This document shows, in pieces, positions 19,484 through 28,294 of a stretch of 64,000 nt of DNA (position 1 is the stretch's first letter; the number at the start of each line of letters is the position of its first letter). This stretch comes from CAWGHZ01 sp963822575. Lineage in GTDB: Bacteria; Pseudomonadota; Alphaproteobacteria; MPNO01; DASWLB01. Location: contig CAWGHZ010000007.1 of NCBI GenBank assembly GCA_963822575.1, positions 868,001-932,000 on the forward strand, in the 5' to 3' direction. The position numbers were made by a program, and so were the translations under genes. The notes under the pieces are model-generated. The model was given only the letters and a program-made list of their open reading frames with translations, did not search any database and was not told where the DNA came from.

Positions 19484-20758
19484 ATGAGGCGGGGGCAGAT
19501 TTCCGAGGCGGAAACGGAACAGCGGGCGAGCTTGCCGGAGCCGGTCGCCCGCAAGCTCGACCTTATGTTCGACGGTATTCGCTATTCGGACTCGCTCGGC
19601 CGCGCCGCCGAGCATGCCTTCCCCAACTGGTACCCCTATCGCTTTGCGCCGGGCGAGCCCGACCCGACCGGACGGGGGCAGGCCCGCATCCCCTACCTGA
19701 TCGTCCTTCCCGACGACACGACCGCGCGCATCAAGGGCAACCACGCCTCGCCATGGCACGTCGCGGGCGACGGCAAGTCGGGCTATCGGCTCTGCCACGA
19801 CGGCCGCGACGACACCGACGCGATCGCCTTCGCGGCCCTGCCGCGATGGATGAGCCGCGCCACCAGCGACGGCGTGCCGATGGTCGCGACGGGGCTCAGC
19901 CTTCACCGCGACATGGCGGTGGTGAACATTGCCCCCGGCTGCCAGTATTTCGCCAAGGATCCGGCGGACGGCCGCTCGCTCCGCTGCACGTTCTGCACCT
20001 ATGGCGCGCCGGATGCGCGCATGGAGGCGCTGGGCCAGGACCTCGCCCGGACCGAGCTACCCGAGACGGCCTATCGCCGCTTGCAGGAGACGCTGGTCGC
20101 CGCGCTCGAGGAAGGCGCAATCCGCCACATCTACCTCGTCGGCGGCTCGATGACCGACTGGCACCAGGAGGGCCGGCGTTTCATCGAACTGGCCGGTCGG
20201 GTGCAGGAGGTGGTGCGGGGGCGCGTGCCCGTCGCTTGCGGTTCGGGCGCCTTGCCTGACGACGCGCTGGTCCGCCTGCATCGCGAAGGCACGGTCGACA
20301 ATATCTGCTTCAACCTTGAGGTCTGGTCGAAGAAGCTGTTCGCCGCCGTCTGCCCGGGCAAGGAGCGTTATGTCGGGTACGAGCGCTGGATCGCGGCGCT
20401 CGAGACGGCGGTCGGGCTGTGGGGGCGCGGCCACGTCTATTCCGCCATGGTCGCCGGGATCGAGCTTGCCGCGGAACACGCCATGCCGTGGCGCGCGGCG
20501 GCCGACCTTGCCGTCGCCGGCGCCGACGACCTGTGCCGCCGCGGCATCCTTCCGATCTATTCCCTCTACTGGCCGTTCGGTGGCCGCGACCACCCGGACG
20601 GAATGGCCGACCTGAAGGCCTATTTCACGCGGCTCGCGGTCGGATATGGCGCGGCGCGGCGGCGCCACGGGCTCGCCATCGACGACGGCTTCATGTGCCA
20701 CCGCTGCGCCTACATGCAGGTCGAGTGCGACATGGATCGCGCGACGGGAGGCCCATGA
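19484..20758 (+). CDS. Radical SAM protein with C-X14-C-X2-C motif
   Basis: 424 residues from ATG 19484; a GTG at 19436 is possible. The cluster-binding cysteines appear to be C153, C168 and C171 (GCQYF...RCTFCTYG), an 11-residue-longer first gap than the canonical CxxxCxxC. Following radical SAM landmarks are visible: a GG-type segment (YLVGGSMTD), a strand with a conserved Glu (ICFNLEVWS) and barrel-like spacing. A C-terminal CHRCAYMQVECD may hold a second metal or cluster. Family and product are unknown to me. The start of the next gene, an O-methyltransferase, overlaps this stop (ATGA at 20755-20758), so the two are translationally coupled and may act on the same substrate. TATAGT six bases before the ATG hints at a leaderless transcript, but no good -35 is seen. 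Confidence 0.72.
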   Translation: MRRGQISEAETEQRASLPEPVARKLDLMFDGIRYSDSLGRAAEHAFPNWYPYRFAPGEPDPTGRGQARIPYLIVLPDDTTARIKGNHASPWHVAGDGKSGYRLCHDGRDDTDAIAFAALPRWMSRATSDGVPMVATGLSLHRDMAVVNIAPGCQYFAKDPADGRSLRCTFCTYGAPDARMEALGQDLARTELPETAYRRLQETLVAALEEGAIRHIYLVGGSMTDWHQEGRRFIELAGRVQEVVRGRVPVACGSGALPDDALVRLHREGTVDNICFNLEVWSKKLFAAVCPGKERYVGYERWIAALETAVGLWGRGHVYSAMVAGIELAAEHAMPWRAAADLAVAGADDLCRRGILPIYSLYWPFGGRDHPDGMADLKAYFTRLAVGYGAARRRHGLAIDDGFMCHRCAYMQVECDMDRATGGP

Positions 20759-21771
20759 GCGCCGGCCGCGATGCGCCGCCGCCGAGCCCGGCGCCGGTGA
20801 TGGCGCTCGCCACCGGCTACTGGGCGTCGCAGGCGTTCCTGACGGCGAACCGCGTCGGGCTCTTCCGCACGCTGGCCGAGGGCGCGCGCGACGCGGCCGC
20901 ACTCGCTCGCACGCTCGGCACCGACCCGCACCGCACGCGCCTGCTGCTCGATGCCTGCACGGCGCTCGGGCTTGTCGAGCGAACCGGCGACGGCGCGTAC
21001 CGCAACGCGCCCGTGGCGCGCGCCTATCTGGTGCCGGGAAAGCCCGGCTATCTCGGCGACGCCGTGAGTTATGGCGAGGCGATGTACGCCCCCTGGGGAG
21101 AGCTCGAACGGAGCCTGCGCGACGGCACGCCGGTGGTGCCGGCCGAGTATTATCTCGGCGGCGACGTGGAGCGCACGCGCCGCTTCGTCCGCAGCATGCA
21201 CGACCGCGCCATCGGCATTGGGCAGGCGCTGGTGCACATGGTGGACCTCGCCGGCCGGTCGCGCCTCCTCGACATCGCGGGCGGCGGCGGCACCTACGCC
21301 GTGCTGTTCTGCCGCCGCTTTCCGGGGCTCCGCGCCATCGTGCTGGAGCTGCCGGAAGTGGCGCAGATCGCCCGCGAGATCGTGGCCGAGATGGGCGCGG
21401 CCGATCGCGTCGAGACGCTGGCCGGCGACTACGGGAGCACGCCGTTCCCGGACGGCTGCGACGTCGTCCTCATGTCGGGCATGTTCCACCGCGAGACCGA
21501 GGCGACCTGCCGCAAGCTGATCGGCCGCGCCCGCGACGCGCTGCCACCCGGCGGGCTCCTGATCGTCAGCGATGTGTTCGCCTCGGCGGAAGGGGATTCG
21601 ACCTTCGCCGCCTTGTTCGGGCTAAACATGGCGCTGAGCGCGCCGAACGGCGGCGTTCACGGCGATGCCGATGTGGCCCGCTGGATGGCCGACGGCGGGT
21701 TCGCGGAGATCGCGGTGCGGCCCTTCCCGCCACCGTTGCCGCACCGCGTCGTGACCGGCGCTCGGCGCTAG
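20755..21771 (+). CDS. SAM-dependent O-methyltransferase, acetylserotonin-OMT type
   Basis: 338 residues. The N-terminal winged-helix dimerisation domain (~10-90: ATGYWASQAFLTANRVGLFR, then LLLDACTALGLVERTG) is followed by a Rossmann methyltransferase domain with the SAM motif LLDIAGGGGTYAVLF and an acidic LELPEVA. This is the arrangement of plant/bacterial small-molecule O-methyltransferases. The motif GMFHRE sits where these enzymes carry their catalytic His (H with E). The ATG overlaps the stop of the radical SAM gene; the YdjY-domain gene follows after 14 bp. A small-molecule or quinone-like substrate is more likely than protein or DNA, but cannot be named. Confidence 0.8.
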   Translation: MSAGRDAPPPSPAPVMALATGYWASQAFLTANRVGLFRTLAEGARDAAALARTLGTDPHRTRLLLDACTALGLVERTGDGAYRNAPVARAYLVPGKPGYLGDAVSYGEAMYAPWGELERSLRDGTPVVPAEYYLGGDVERTRRFVRSMHDRAIGIGQALVHMVDLAGRSRLLDIAGGGGTYAVLFCRRFPGLRAIVLELPEVAQIAREIVAEMGAADRVETLAGDYGSTPFPDGCDVVLMSGMFHRETEATCRKLIGRARDALPPGGLLIVSDVFASAEGDSTFAALFGLNMALSAPNGGVHGDADVARWMADGGFAEIAVRPFPPPLPHRVVTGARR

Positions 21772-21785
21772 CGAGGGGAGGGGCC

Positions 21786-22517
21786 ATGGGCCGCCTCGTC
21801 ATCCTTGTCCTGCTTTCCGCGGCTGCCGCCGCGCCCACCTGGGGCCAAGCGCCGCCAGACCGGAGGCCGCCGCTGGTGGCGCCGGAGAACCGGATGCCGC
21901 CCCCGCCGGCCATTCGCGACCTGGGCGGCGACCGCTACGCCATCGGCAAGATCGTCGTCGACCGCAGCGCGCGCGCGTTCTCCGCGCCCGGGCGCATCCT
22001 CAACATCCGGCCGGACGCGCCGCTGGAGTTCATCGTGGCGTCCAATCCCGCGGCCAAGAGCTACGAGAGCCTTGTCGAGCTCGACGTGAACGCGTTCGAG
22101 TTCAACATCGCCTGCATCCTGATCGGGCTGACGCGCCATCCGGACCAGCAGCCGAAAGCGCATTTCGACAGTCACCCGGTCGAGGGCGACCCGGTGGATG
22201 TGACCGTCGAATGGACGCTGAACGGGAAGACGTACAGCGAGCCGGCCGCGCACCTGATCCGGCAGGAAAGCGGCGTGCGGCCCGTCGACGAGTGGGTGTA
22301 CACGGGCTCGCGTTTCAACATCAAGGGCGCGTACCAGGCCTACGTTTCCGGCACGCTGATCGGCTTCGTGCACGACGAGGACAGCATCGTCCAGCACCAC
22401 ACCGGGCTCGGGCTCGGCGACTACGGGGCCGTCACCCTCGACCCGTCGGTCGTGCCGCCGCCCGGGACGCCGATCCGTCTTACGGTGCATAAGCGGCCGC
22501 CGGAGCAGAGGCCGTGA
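21786..22517 (+). CDS. Secreted YdjY-domain protein
   Basis: 243 residues. Signal peptide MGRLVILVLLSAAAAAPTWG, a Pro-rich linker, then a single domain resembling YdjY proteins: KSYESLVELDVNAFEFNIA, a low-complexity middle, then FVHDEDSIVQHHTGLGLGDY. YdjY proteins are periplasmic, of unknown biochemical role, and often sit next to alpha/alpha-toroid and MoxR/VWA genes, as here. RBS gaggggagggg just before ATG 21786. The stop overlaps the GTG of the next gene (GTGA). Confidence 0.65.
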   Translation: MGRLVILVLLSAAAAAPTWGQAPPDRRPPLVAPENRMPPPPAIRDLGGDRYAIGKIVVDRSARAFSAPGRILNIRPDAPLEFIVASNPAAKSYESLVELDVNAFEFNIACILIGLTRHPDQQPKAHFDSHPVEGDPVDVTVEWTLNGKTYSEPAAHLIRQESGVRPVDEWVYTGSRFNIKGAYQAYVSGTLIGFVHDEDSIVQHHTGLGLGDYGAVTLDPSVVPPPGTPIRLTVHKRPPEQRP

Positions 22518-23182
22518 CCTGGCTCGTCGCTGCCACGATGGCCGTTCTTGCGGGAGCGTTCGGCGTGTTCGCGGGACGCCTCGCCTATGCGGGACCGCTC
22601 GATGCCGGCGCGGCACGAATTGCCTGCACGCTGGCGGTGATACTCGCGGCCGCGCTGATGGCGCCCGTCCGCCGTCGGACGGGGTGGCATCCGGTCGCCG
22701 GGCCGATCGCCTGGGCCACGGGCTGGGGCCTTCTGTCCGGGCTCGCAAGCCTCTGCTTTCCGGGACCGCCGGGCGCGGCGTCCATCGCTGCGCTCGCGGT
22801 CGCCGCCGCCGCCATCGTCTTCTTTCTCGAGCGGGCGCATCGCGCGCTGGCCGGTTGGCGCGGCGGCGAGACGGGCGCGACGGCCGCGCTTCTCGCCCTG
22901 GCCGTGCCCGCGACGGCGGCGCCGCTTTGGCTCGGGCCGTTCAGCGTGCGCCCCGAGGCGGGAGAGGCCGTCGCTTCGGTCGCTCTATGGGCGAGCCCGA
23001 TCGGCTATTTCGCGGCCGCGACCGGTGTCGACGTGCTGCGCAGCACCTTTCTGTACGCCCAGTCGCCGCTCGGCAGCGTGCCTTACGCCTATCCGGACCC
23101 GGTCCTGTACGGTGCCATCGCGTTGACGCTCGGCGCCGCCCTTTGGTGCGTGCCCGGCAAGAGCTCGAGCCAGGAGAACTGA
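22514..23182 (+). CDS. Hypothetical polytopic membrane protein
   Basis: 222 residues with about six to seven predicted membrane helices (MTWLVAATMAVLAGAFGVF; ALAVAAAAIVFFLERAHRAL; ALLALAVPATAAPLWLG; VLYGAIALTLGAALWCV). No family recognised. The GTG start overlaps the stop of the YdjY gene by four bases, and the toroid gene begins 1 bp after its stop, so it is clearly part of the operon. Likely an inner-membrane partner of the secreted proteins on either side. Confidence 0.7.
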   Translation: MTWLVAATMAVLAGAFGVFAGRLAYAGPLDAGAARIACTLAVILAAALMAPVRRRTGWHPVAGPIAWATGWGLLSGLASLCFPGPPGAASIAALAVAAAAIVFFLERAHRALAGWRGGETGATAALLALAVPATAAPLWLGPFSVRPEAGEAVASVALWASPIGYFAAATGVDVLRSTFLYAQSPLGSVPYAYPDPVLYGAIALTLGAALWCVPGKSSSQEN

Positions 23183-23183
23183 C

Positions 23184-24284
23184 ATGCCGAACTTGCGTGC
23201 GATGGCTATGGGCGCCCTGTTGGCGGCGTCCGTCACGATGGCGGCGACACCCGCCGCGCGGGCTGCCGAGAGCGCGCTCGATCCCGGGCTGCGCGACAAG
23301 GCAGAGGACGCCGTCAACAACGGTCTCCGCTTCCTCCGCAACACGCAGAAGCCGGACGGCTCGTGGCGCGGGTCGGTGGGCATCACGGCGCTCGCGCTGC
23401 GAGCCTTCCTCGAGAGCTATCGCGGCTACAACGAATCCGATGGCGCTTTCATCGCCCGCCCCATCGCGTTCATCCTGAGCAAGGTGCAAAAGAATGGCGC
23501 GATCAGCGAAGGCATCGTCAACACGTCCTACAACACCGCGACCGCGATGTTTGCCCTGGCCGCCACGCACAACCCGAAATACAAGGCGGTTCTCTCCGGG
23601 GCGCAGGGATTCCTGAAGACGCTGCAGATCGACGAGGGCGAGGGATACGACCCCAGCCACCGCTATTTCGGCGGCATCGGCTATGGCGATAAGGAGCGGC
23701 CCGACCTCTCCAACATGTACCTTGCGCTGGAAGGCATGCACGCCAGCGCGCTCGACCCGAAGGACCCGGTGTGGGCGCGCGCGGTCACCTTCATCTCGCG
23801 CTGCCAGAACCGCAGCGAAAGCAACGACCAGGCCTGGGCGTCGAACGACGGCGGCTTCACCTACATGCCGGGCGGCAGCGCCTGGACGAAGGGGACCGAG
23901 TCCTACGGCAGCATGACGGGGGCCGGGCTGATCGGCCTGATCTTCGCCGGCATCGACAAGTCGGATCCGCGCATCCAGGCGGCGTGGAAGTGGATCGCGG
24001 AGAACTACACGGTCGACGAGAACCCGGGCGTCTCCGGCCGGCGCACGATCTTCTATTACTACGAGGTCCTGTCGAAGGTGATGTATGCGATGGGCCAGGC
24101 GACGATCAAGGACGGGTCAGGCCAGGAGCATAACTGGCGCAACGACCTGGTCGCGAAGCTGGTGAGCTTGCAGGACAAGGATGGCTCCTGGGTCAACCAT
24201 TGGTCTGGCGCCGAGTGGGAGGGGATCAAGGAGCTGATCACTGCGCGCAGCGTGATCGCCCTCAACCTTGCGATGCGCGAATAG
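23184..24284 (+). CDS. Secreted alpha/alpha-toroid (prenyltransferase/squalene-cyclase repeat) protein
   Basis: 366 residues. Signal peptide MRAMAMGALLAASVTMAATP-like (starts MPNLRAMAMG; cleavage near ARA-AES), then alpha/alpha-barrel repeats of the squalene cyclase/prenyltransferase type: AVNNGLRFLRNTQKPDGSW (~45-63), ITALALRAFLESYRG, YNTATAMFALAA, TGAGLIGLIFAGIDKSDPRI, and a final KLVSLQDKDGSWVNHWSGAE. No DxDD cyclase acid is visible, so terpene cyclisation is unlikely; a binding or scaffold role in the periplasm is the better guess. A similar toroid is embedded in the giant PKD protein (nt 8490-9640). Sits 1 bp after the membrane protein gene. Confidence 0.75.
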   Translation: MPNLRAMAMGALLAASVTMAATPAARAAESALDPGLRDKAEDAVNNGLRFLRNTQKPDGSWRGSVGITALALRAFLESYRGYNESDGAFIARPIAFILSKVQKNGAISEGIVNTSYNTATAMFALAATHNPKYKAVLSGAQGFLKTLQIDEGEGYDPSHRYFGGIGYGDKERPDLSNMYLALEGMHASALDPKDPVWARAVTFISRCQNRSESNDQAWASNDGGFTYMPGGSAWTKGTESYGSMTGAGLIGLIFAGIDKSDPRIQAAWKWIAENYTVDENPGVSGRRTIFYYYEVLSKVMYAMGQATIKDGSGQEHNWRNDLVAKLVSLQDKDGSWVNHWSGAEWEGIKELITARSVIALNLAMRE

Positions 24285-24301
24285 CGCGAGGGCCGATCGG
24301 G

Positions 24302-25786
24302 GTGGATGGTCGGCGCCTGTCGCGGCTTTCGGCCGTCGCGGCGATCCTGGCGACGTGGAGCGCGGCGCTGCCTGCCGCGGCGGCAAAGCTCGCGCTCTCC
24401 ATCGAGCTCGCCGCGGCCTGGAACGGCCACGTTTCGCCCGGCCACATCGGCGAGGCGGTCATTCGCATCGCGTCTGCCGCGCCTGGAGAGGTACGCGTGG
24501 CCGTGCGGGGCGCGCGGCCGGCCATCGAGGCCACGGTCCGCGTGGCCCCCGGGGTGGTGGCGACTGCGGTTCTTCCGGTTACCGTCAAGGCTGGCACGCC
24601 GGTGACGGTCCTGGCGACGCGCGACGACGGTGCGACCTCCATCGCCACCGCGCAGCTTTTCGTCGCCCAGGGACGCGAGCAACCGGTCGCGGTCGTGAGC
24701 GACCGCGATGCGCCGCTGCCGTCCTATGCCGCCGGGCCGGGACGGCTTGTCGTCGGGCCGGGCGCATTGCCGCGGACAGCGGCCGGCTACGACGCCATCG
24801 CGGCCGTGGCAATGCCGGGCCGCACGCTTCCGCGTCTCGATGCCCCGCAGCGCGCGGCGCTGCGCGACGCGCTCGCCGCGTGCCGCCGCATACTGGTCGT
24901 CGGGCTGCCGGCCGCGGCGGCGGCGGCCCTCAGGGCGCGCGCCGGTTGCGACGGTGCGTATGTGGCGATGCCTGCGACCGCCGAGGACGCAGCGGCGGCG
25001 CTCGCGCGACTTCTGGAGCGGCCCCCGCCGGATGTGGTGGCGCCGCGCGACTCTTCGGGCGCGCCCATCCCCGCGGACGCCATACTAGCTCTTCTGGCCG
25101 GCTACGTAGTGGTGGTGCTCGGTGCGGCTGTGGCGACACGACGGGCCTGGGTCTTCGTCGCTGCGTCCGTCGCCGCGTCGGTCGCCGCAGCGGTCCTGTG
25201 GGTCGACCGCCCGCCGCGGATCGAGCTTGCAATCGATGTCCTGCCATCGGCCGGCGCGGCACCCGCCTTGTACCGAATTCGCGCCTTTGTCGACGGCATT
25301 GGCCGCGGCCCGGCCCGGCTCGCGATTCCCGCCGCGTCGTTCGACGACAGCTTGCCCGAACGCGCGACGCTCACCCGCGACGCTTCGCCCTGGAGCACGC
25401 TGGTCCTCCCGACCGGCCTCGGCGTCAGCGATGTTCTCGCCTGGCAGGGGGCCGCGATGCTGCCGGTCGGGCTCCGCCTGGTGCCCGATGGCGAAGGGTT
25501 CGCGGTCGCCAACGCCGCGGCAACCCCGGCGCCGGCCGGCTGGCTCGTCACCGGCCGGTCCGCCCGGCGCGTGCCGCCGATCGCCGCCGGTGCACGCTGG
25601 CATCCACCCGCGGATGGCGCAGCCCAACCGGTTCCCGCCGAGATCGCGGCGCATTTCTCGCCAGCGAATAGGCCCGCCCTTGTCGTACCCGTGACACAAG
25701 CGACGGCCGAGGCCTTCCTGCGCGGCGGAACGGTGACGGGCTGGCTGCGCCTTGCGCCGCCTTTGGCGGCGGGGATGCGCCCGTGA
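24302..25786 (+). CDS. Membrane-anchored periplasmic protein, unknown
   Basis: 494 residues from GTG 24302 (17 bp after the previous stop, GAGGG upstream). Signal-like start (SAVAAILATWSAALPAAAAKL), a beta-rich N-terminal domain (~30-170), a Rossmann-like stretch (~170-260), two membrane helices (ILALLAGYVVVVLGAAVATR and VFVAASVAASVAAAVLWVD) and a second periplasmic domain. No family recognised. The layout of beta domain, helices and beta domain resembles auxiliary proteins in MoxR/VWA operons. Its stop overlaps the next start (GTGA at 25783). Confidence 0.65.
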   Translation: MDGRRLSRLSAVAAILATWSAALPAAAAKLALSIELAAAWNGHVSPGHIGEAVIRIASAAPGEVRVAVRGARPAIEATVRVAPGVVATAVLPVTVKAGTPVTVLATRDDGATSIATAQLFVAQGREQPVAVVSDRDAPLPSYAAGPGRLVVGPGALPRTAAGYDAIAAVAMPGRTLPRLDAPQRAALRDALAACRRILVVGLPAAAAAALRARAGCDGAYVAMPATAEDAAAALARLLERPPPDVVAPRDSSGAPIPADAILALLAGYVVVVLGAAVATRRAWVFVAASVAASVAAAVLWVDRPPRIELAIDVLPSAGAAPALYRIRAFVDGIGRGPARLAIPAASFDDSLPERATLTRDASPWSTLVLPTGLGVSDVLAWQGAAMLPVGLRLVPDGEGFAVANAAATPAPAGWLVTGRSARRVPPIAAGARWHPPADGAAQPVPAEIAAHFSPANRPALVVPVTQATAEAFLRGGTVTGWLRLAPPLAAGMRP

Positions 25787-26247
25787 CCGGCGTCCGCGCC
25801 GCCGCCGCGGCCGCGCTCGCGGCGATGGTCCCGACCGCAGTCTGGACGGTCGCGGCCGTCTCTCCCGCCGGTTCCGAACGCTATCTCGCGACCGTGCGCA
25901 CCGGCCTCGACGGCCTGTGGACCGCGCTCGCGGTGATGGCGACGATTCTGGGCCCGGCGATGGCGGCGACCGGGGCGCGGCGGACATCGGTCGAAGCCTG
26001 GCTCGTGCTGATCGTCCTTCCCGTTCCGTGGCTCGTCCTGGCCTGGCTGACGGGCGCCGTCGCGCCAGCCGCTCTCGCCCGCGGGATGGGGCTGATGGCG
26101 GCGTGGGCCGCGCTGGCAATGGTGACGGTGCGGGCGACGGCGCGCGCGGGGGGCGCCGGGGGGGTGGCGACGGCGGGCCTGCAGCTGGGGATGCTGGCCC
26201 TCGTGGCGGGGGCATGGCAGACTTGGATCGATTGGATCGGTCCGTGA
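25783..26247 (+). CDS. Small polytopic membrane protein
   Basis: 154 residues, four to five predicted helices (AAAALAAMVPTAVWTVAAVS; GLWTALAVMATILGPAMAA; VLIVLPVPWLVLAWLTGAV; GLQLGMLALVAGAWQTWID). No family recognised. The GTG overlaps the previous stop by four bases, and the next gene's start lies inside or at its 3' end, so it belongs to the operon. Confidence 0.65.
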   Translation: MTGVRAAAAAALAAMVPTAVWTVAAVSPAGSERYLATVRTGLDGLWTALAVMATILGPAMAATGARRTSVEAWLVLIVLPVPWLVLAWLTGAVAPAALARGMGLMAAWAALAMVTVRATARAGGAGGVATAGLQLGMLALVAGAWQTWIDWIGP

Positions 26248-27287
26248 ACGCTGGCCTGCCACCCTCCGTCGAAGCGCTGTTTCGCGTCCTGAGCTGGCGC
26301 ATGTGGCGCGAGTCGGCGGCGACCTGCGCAAGCATCGGCGTGTGGGGCGCGGCGCTGATCCTGGCCGCCTCCGGCCTCCTCAACCTGACGCTCCGCGCCC
26401 AGGACGTGGCGACCGCGGGGGCGCTGGCGCTCGCAGCCCTCGGGGTCGCGCTGGCGATGGGGGCGGCCCAGCGCCGCCCGGACCTCGCGTGCGCCGCGCG
26501 GGAAGCCGACCGACGGCTGGGCACGCCGGCACTCTTCGCCTCGGCCTGGGAGGTTGCGGCCCTGCCTCCGGATCGGCGGCCCGGCGCGGCGCCCCTGGTG
26601 CTGGCGCAGGCCGCCCGCCTCGCCGTCTCGCGCGGCGTCGAGCTCCGCCGGAGACGGCGGCAGGCCGGATGGCGGGCGGCCCTGCCGTACGGAATCGCCG
26701 CGATCGCCCTCCTGCCGCTCCTGATGCCCGGCGCGTACGCGCCCCGCGCGACCGCCGGCCGATCGGCCGCAATGCCGGCAACGCCTGCGGACGCGCTCGA
26801 CGACGTGCTCGCAGCCGTCGACCGGGCCGTCGTGCGCGGAGAGCCCTTTTTGAGCCGTCCTGACCGCTCCGAGGGCACCGCGCTCCGGTCCGCTCCCGCG
26901 GCCGCGGGGCGCGGCGCGCCGGCCATCGCCGCGCGGCCATCGGATGCGCGCCCGGCACAGGCCGCGCCGCGTCCACCGATGCCGGAGTCCGCTTTGGCCG
27001 CGCGCGGCGGCACTGGCGCCGGCAATGCGCCCGGAACGCGCAGGCTCGCGCCCCAGGAACAAGCTGCGGCGCCGGCGGGCGCCACGCATCGCGTGCCGCT
27101 TACCCGGCACAATGGCGGTGCGGGCGAGGGCGGGGTAGCGCTGGCACCGGTGGCGATGTTGCCCACGATTTCCGCCGGTGCGAACGCGGATTCGCGGCGG
27201 GCCGCCGATCCGTGGCCCATGGCGCTGCCGCCGGCCTTGCGGCACTACGTCACCGCCGTCCGCGCGCGCATGAGCCGGCCGCAATGA
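26214..27287 (+). CDS. Membrane protein of the MoxR operon
   Basis: 357 residues from ATG 26214 (ggcggggg in front); GTG 26244, which would overlap the previous stop as GTGA, is an equally reasonable start. Two close N-terminal helices (SIGVWGAALILAASGLLNLT; ATAGALALAALGVALAMGAA), a short segment AAREADRRLGTPALFASAW, a third helix near residue 170 (ALPYGIAAIALLPLLMPGA), then ~180 residues of low-complexity Ala/Pro/Arg. Two helices followed by an ADRRLG segment recall large membrane proteins found with MoxR/DUF58 genes. Its stop overlaps the moxR ATG (ATGA). Confidence 0.6.
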   Translation: MADLDRLDRSVNAGLPPSVEALFRVLSWRMWRESAATCASIGVWGAALILAASGLLNLTLRAQDVATAGALALAALGVALAMGAAQRRPDLACAAREADRRLGTPALFASAWEVAALPPDRRPGAAPLVLAQAARLAVSRGVELRRRRRQAGWRAALPYGIAAIALLPLLMPGAYAPRATAGRSAAMPATPADALDDVLAAVDRAVVRGEPFLSRPDRSEGTALRSAPAAAGRGAPAIAARPSDARPAQAAPRPPMPESALAARGGTGAGNAPGTRRLAPQEQAAAPAGATHRVPLTRHNGGAGEGGVALAPVAMLPTISAGANADSRRAADPWPMALPPALRHYVTAVRARMSRPQ

Positions 27288-28294
27288 GCGCGCGCGTCCA
27301 GCTCTCGGAGTCACGCGCCGCCCGGTTCCAGGCGGATCGCGAACGTCTGATCGCCGCGGTGGCCGGCGCGATCGTCGGTCAGGACACGGCGATCGCCCAG
27401 CTCGTCGACACGGTCATCGCGGGCGGGCACGCGCTGATTGAGGGTTTGCCGGGGCTCGGCAAGACGCATCTCGCCATCGCGCTGGCCAACGCGATCGGCC
27501 TTCCCCTGGCGCGCATCCAGTGCACGCCCGACCTGATGCCGAGCGACGTGACCGGCAGCGAGATACTGGCGGAGACGGGCGGGGCGCGCCGGCTGGAATT
27601 CCGCGCCGGTCCGATCTTCGCCAATTTGCTGCTGGTCGACGAGATCAACCGGGCGACGCCGAAAGCCCAGTCCGCGCTGCTTGAAGCGATGCAGGAGGGG
27701 CGGGTTACCTATGCCGGGGTGCGCCACGCTCTCCCGCAGCCGTTCTGGGTGTTCGCCACCCAGAACCCGATCGAGCTGGAGGGGACCTATCCGCTGCCCG
27801 AGGCGCAGCTCGACCGGTTCATGTGCAAGCTCGACGTGCGCTGTCCCGATGCCGGGGCGCTGGTCGAACTGATCGACCGCGCGCTCGACCGCGAGCCGGC
27901 GGATGAGATCGGGCCCGTCATCCCCCCGGGGCGCATCGCGGAGATGATGGCCGAGGCGCGCGAGGTGGTGATCTCCACGCCGGTCAAGCGCGCGGCGGTG
28001 GCGCTGGTGCTCGACACCCATCCCGAGCGCGAGACCGGCACGCCCGCCGCCCGCTATCTGCGTTATGGGGCGAGCCCACGCGCATTGCAGGGTCTGCTGC
28101 GCCTCGCGCGGGTCCGCGCCCTCGGCGACGAGCGCGGTCAGGTCGCCCACGAGGACATCGAGGCCGTGGCGCTGCCGGTGCTGCGCCACCGCGTGCTTTC
28201 CAGCATCGAGAGCACGCTCGACGGCATCGACGTGGACGCCGTCATTCGGGAGATCGTGGCGCGATGGGCCGCATTGCCGCAACGCGACGACTGA
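27284..28294 (+). CDS. MoxR-family AAA+ ATPase
   Basis: 336 residues. Walker A EGLPGLGKTH (~48-57), Walker B NLLLVDEINRATPKAQSALL, sensor-1 FWVFATQNPIELEGTYPLPE, Arg-finger region EAQLDRFM, and the C-terminal lid. MoxR ATPases act with DUF58 and VWA proteins as metal-dependent chaperone-like machines in enzyme maturation, envelope stress or aerotolerance. ATG 27284 overlaps the previous stop; the downstream DUF58 gene starts 31 bp inside this one, so translation is tightly coupled. Confidence 0.93.
   Translation: MSARVQLSESRAARFQADRERLIAAVAGAIVGQDTAIAQLVDTVIAGGHALIEGLPGLGKTHLAIALANAIGLPLARIQCTPDLMPSDVTGSEILAETGGARRLEFRAGPIFANLLLVDEINRATPKAQSALLEAMQEGRVTYAGVRHALPQPFWVFATQNPIELEGTYPLPEAQLDRFMCKLDVRCPDAGALVELIDRALDREPADEIGPVIPPGRIAEMMAEAREVVISTPVKRAAVALVLDTHPERETGTPAARYLRYGASPRALQGLLRLARVRALGDERGQVAHEDIEAVALPVLRHRVLSSIESTLDGIDVDAVIREIVARWAALPQRDD

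Noticed and set aside
23184..24284. Terpene or squalene cyclase
   Set aside because: Repeats match the fold, but no DxDD or equivalent acid motif is present and the protein has a signal peptide.
25085..27314. Minus-strand frames of 711 and 477 residues opposite the MoxR operon
   Set aside because: Arg/Pro/Ala low complexity only; the plus-strand genes overlap by 4 bp and have recognisable partners.
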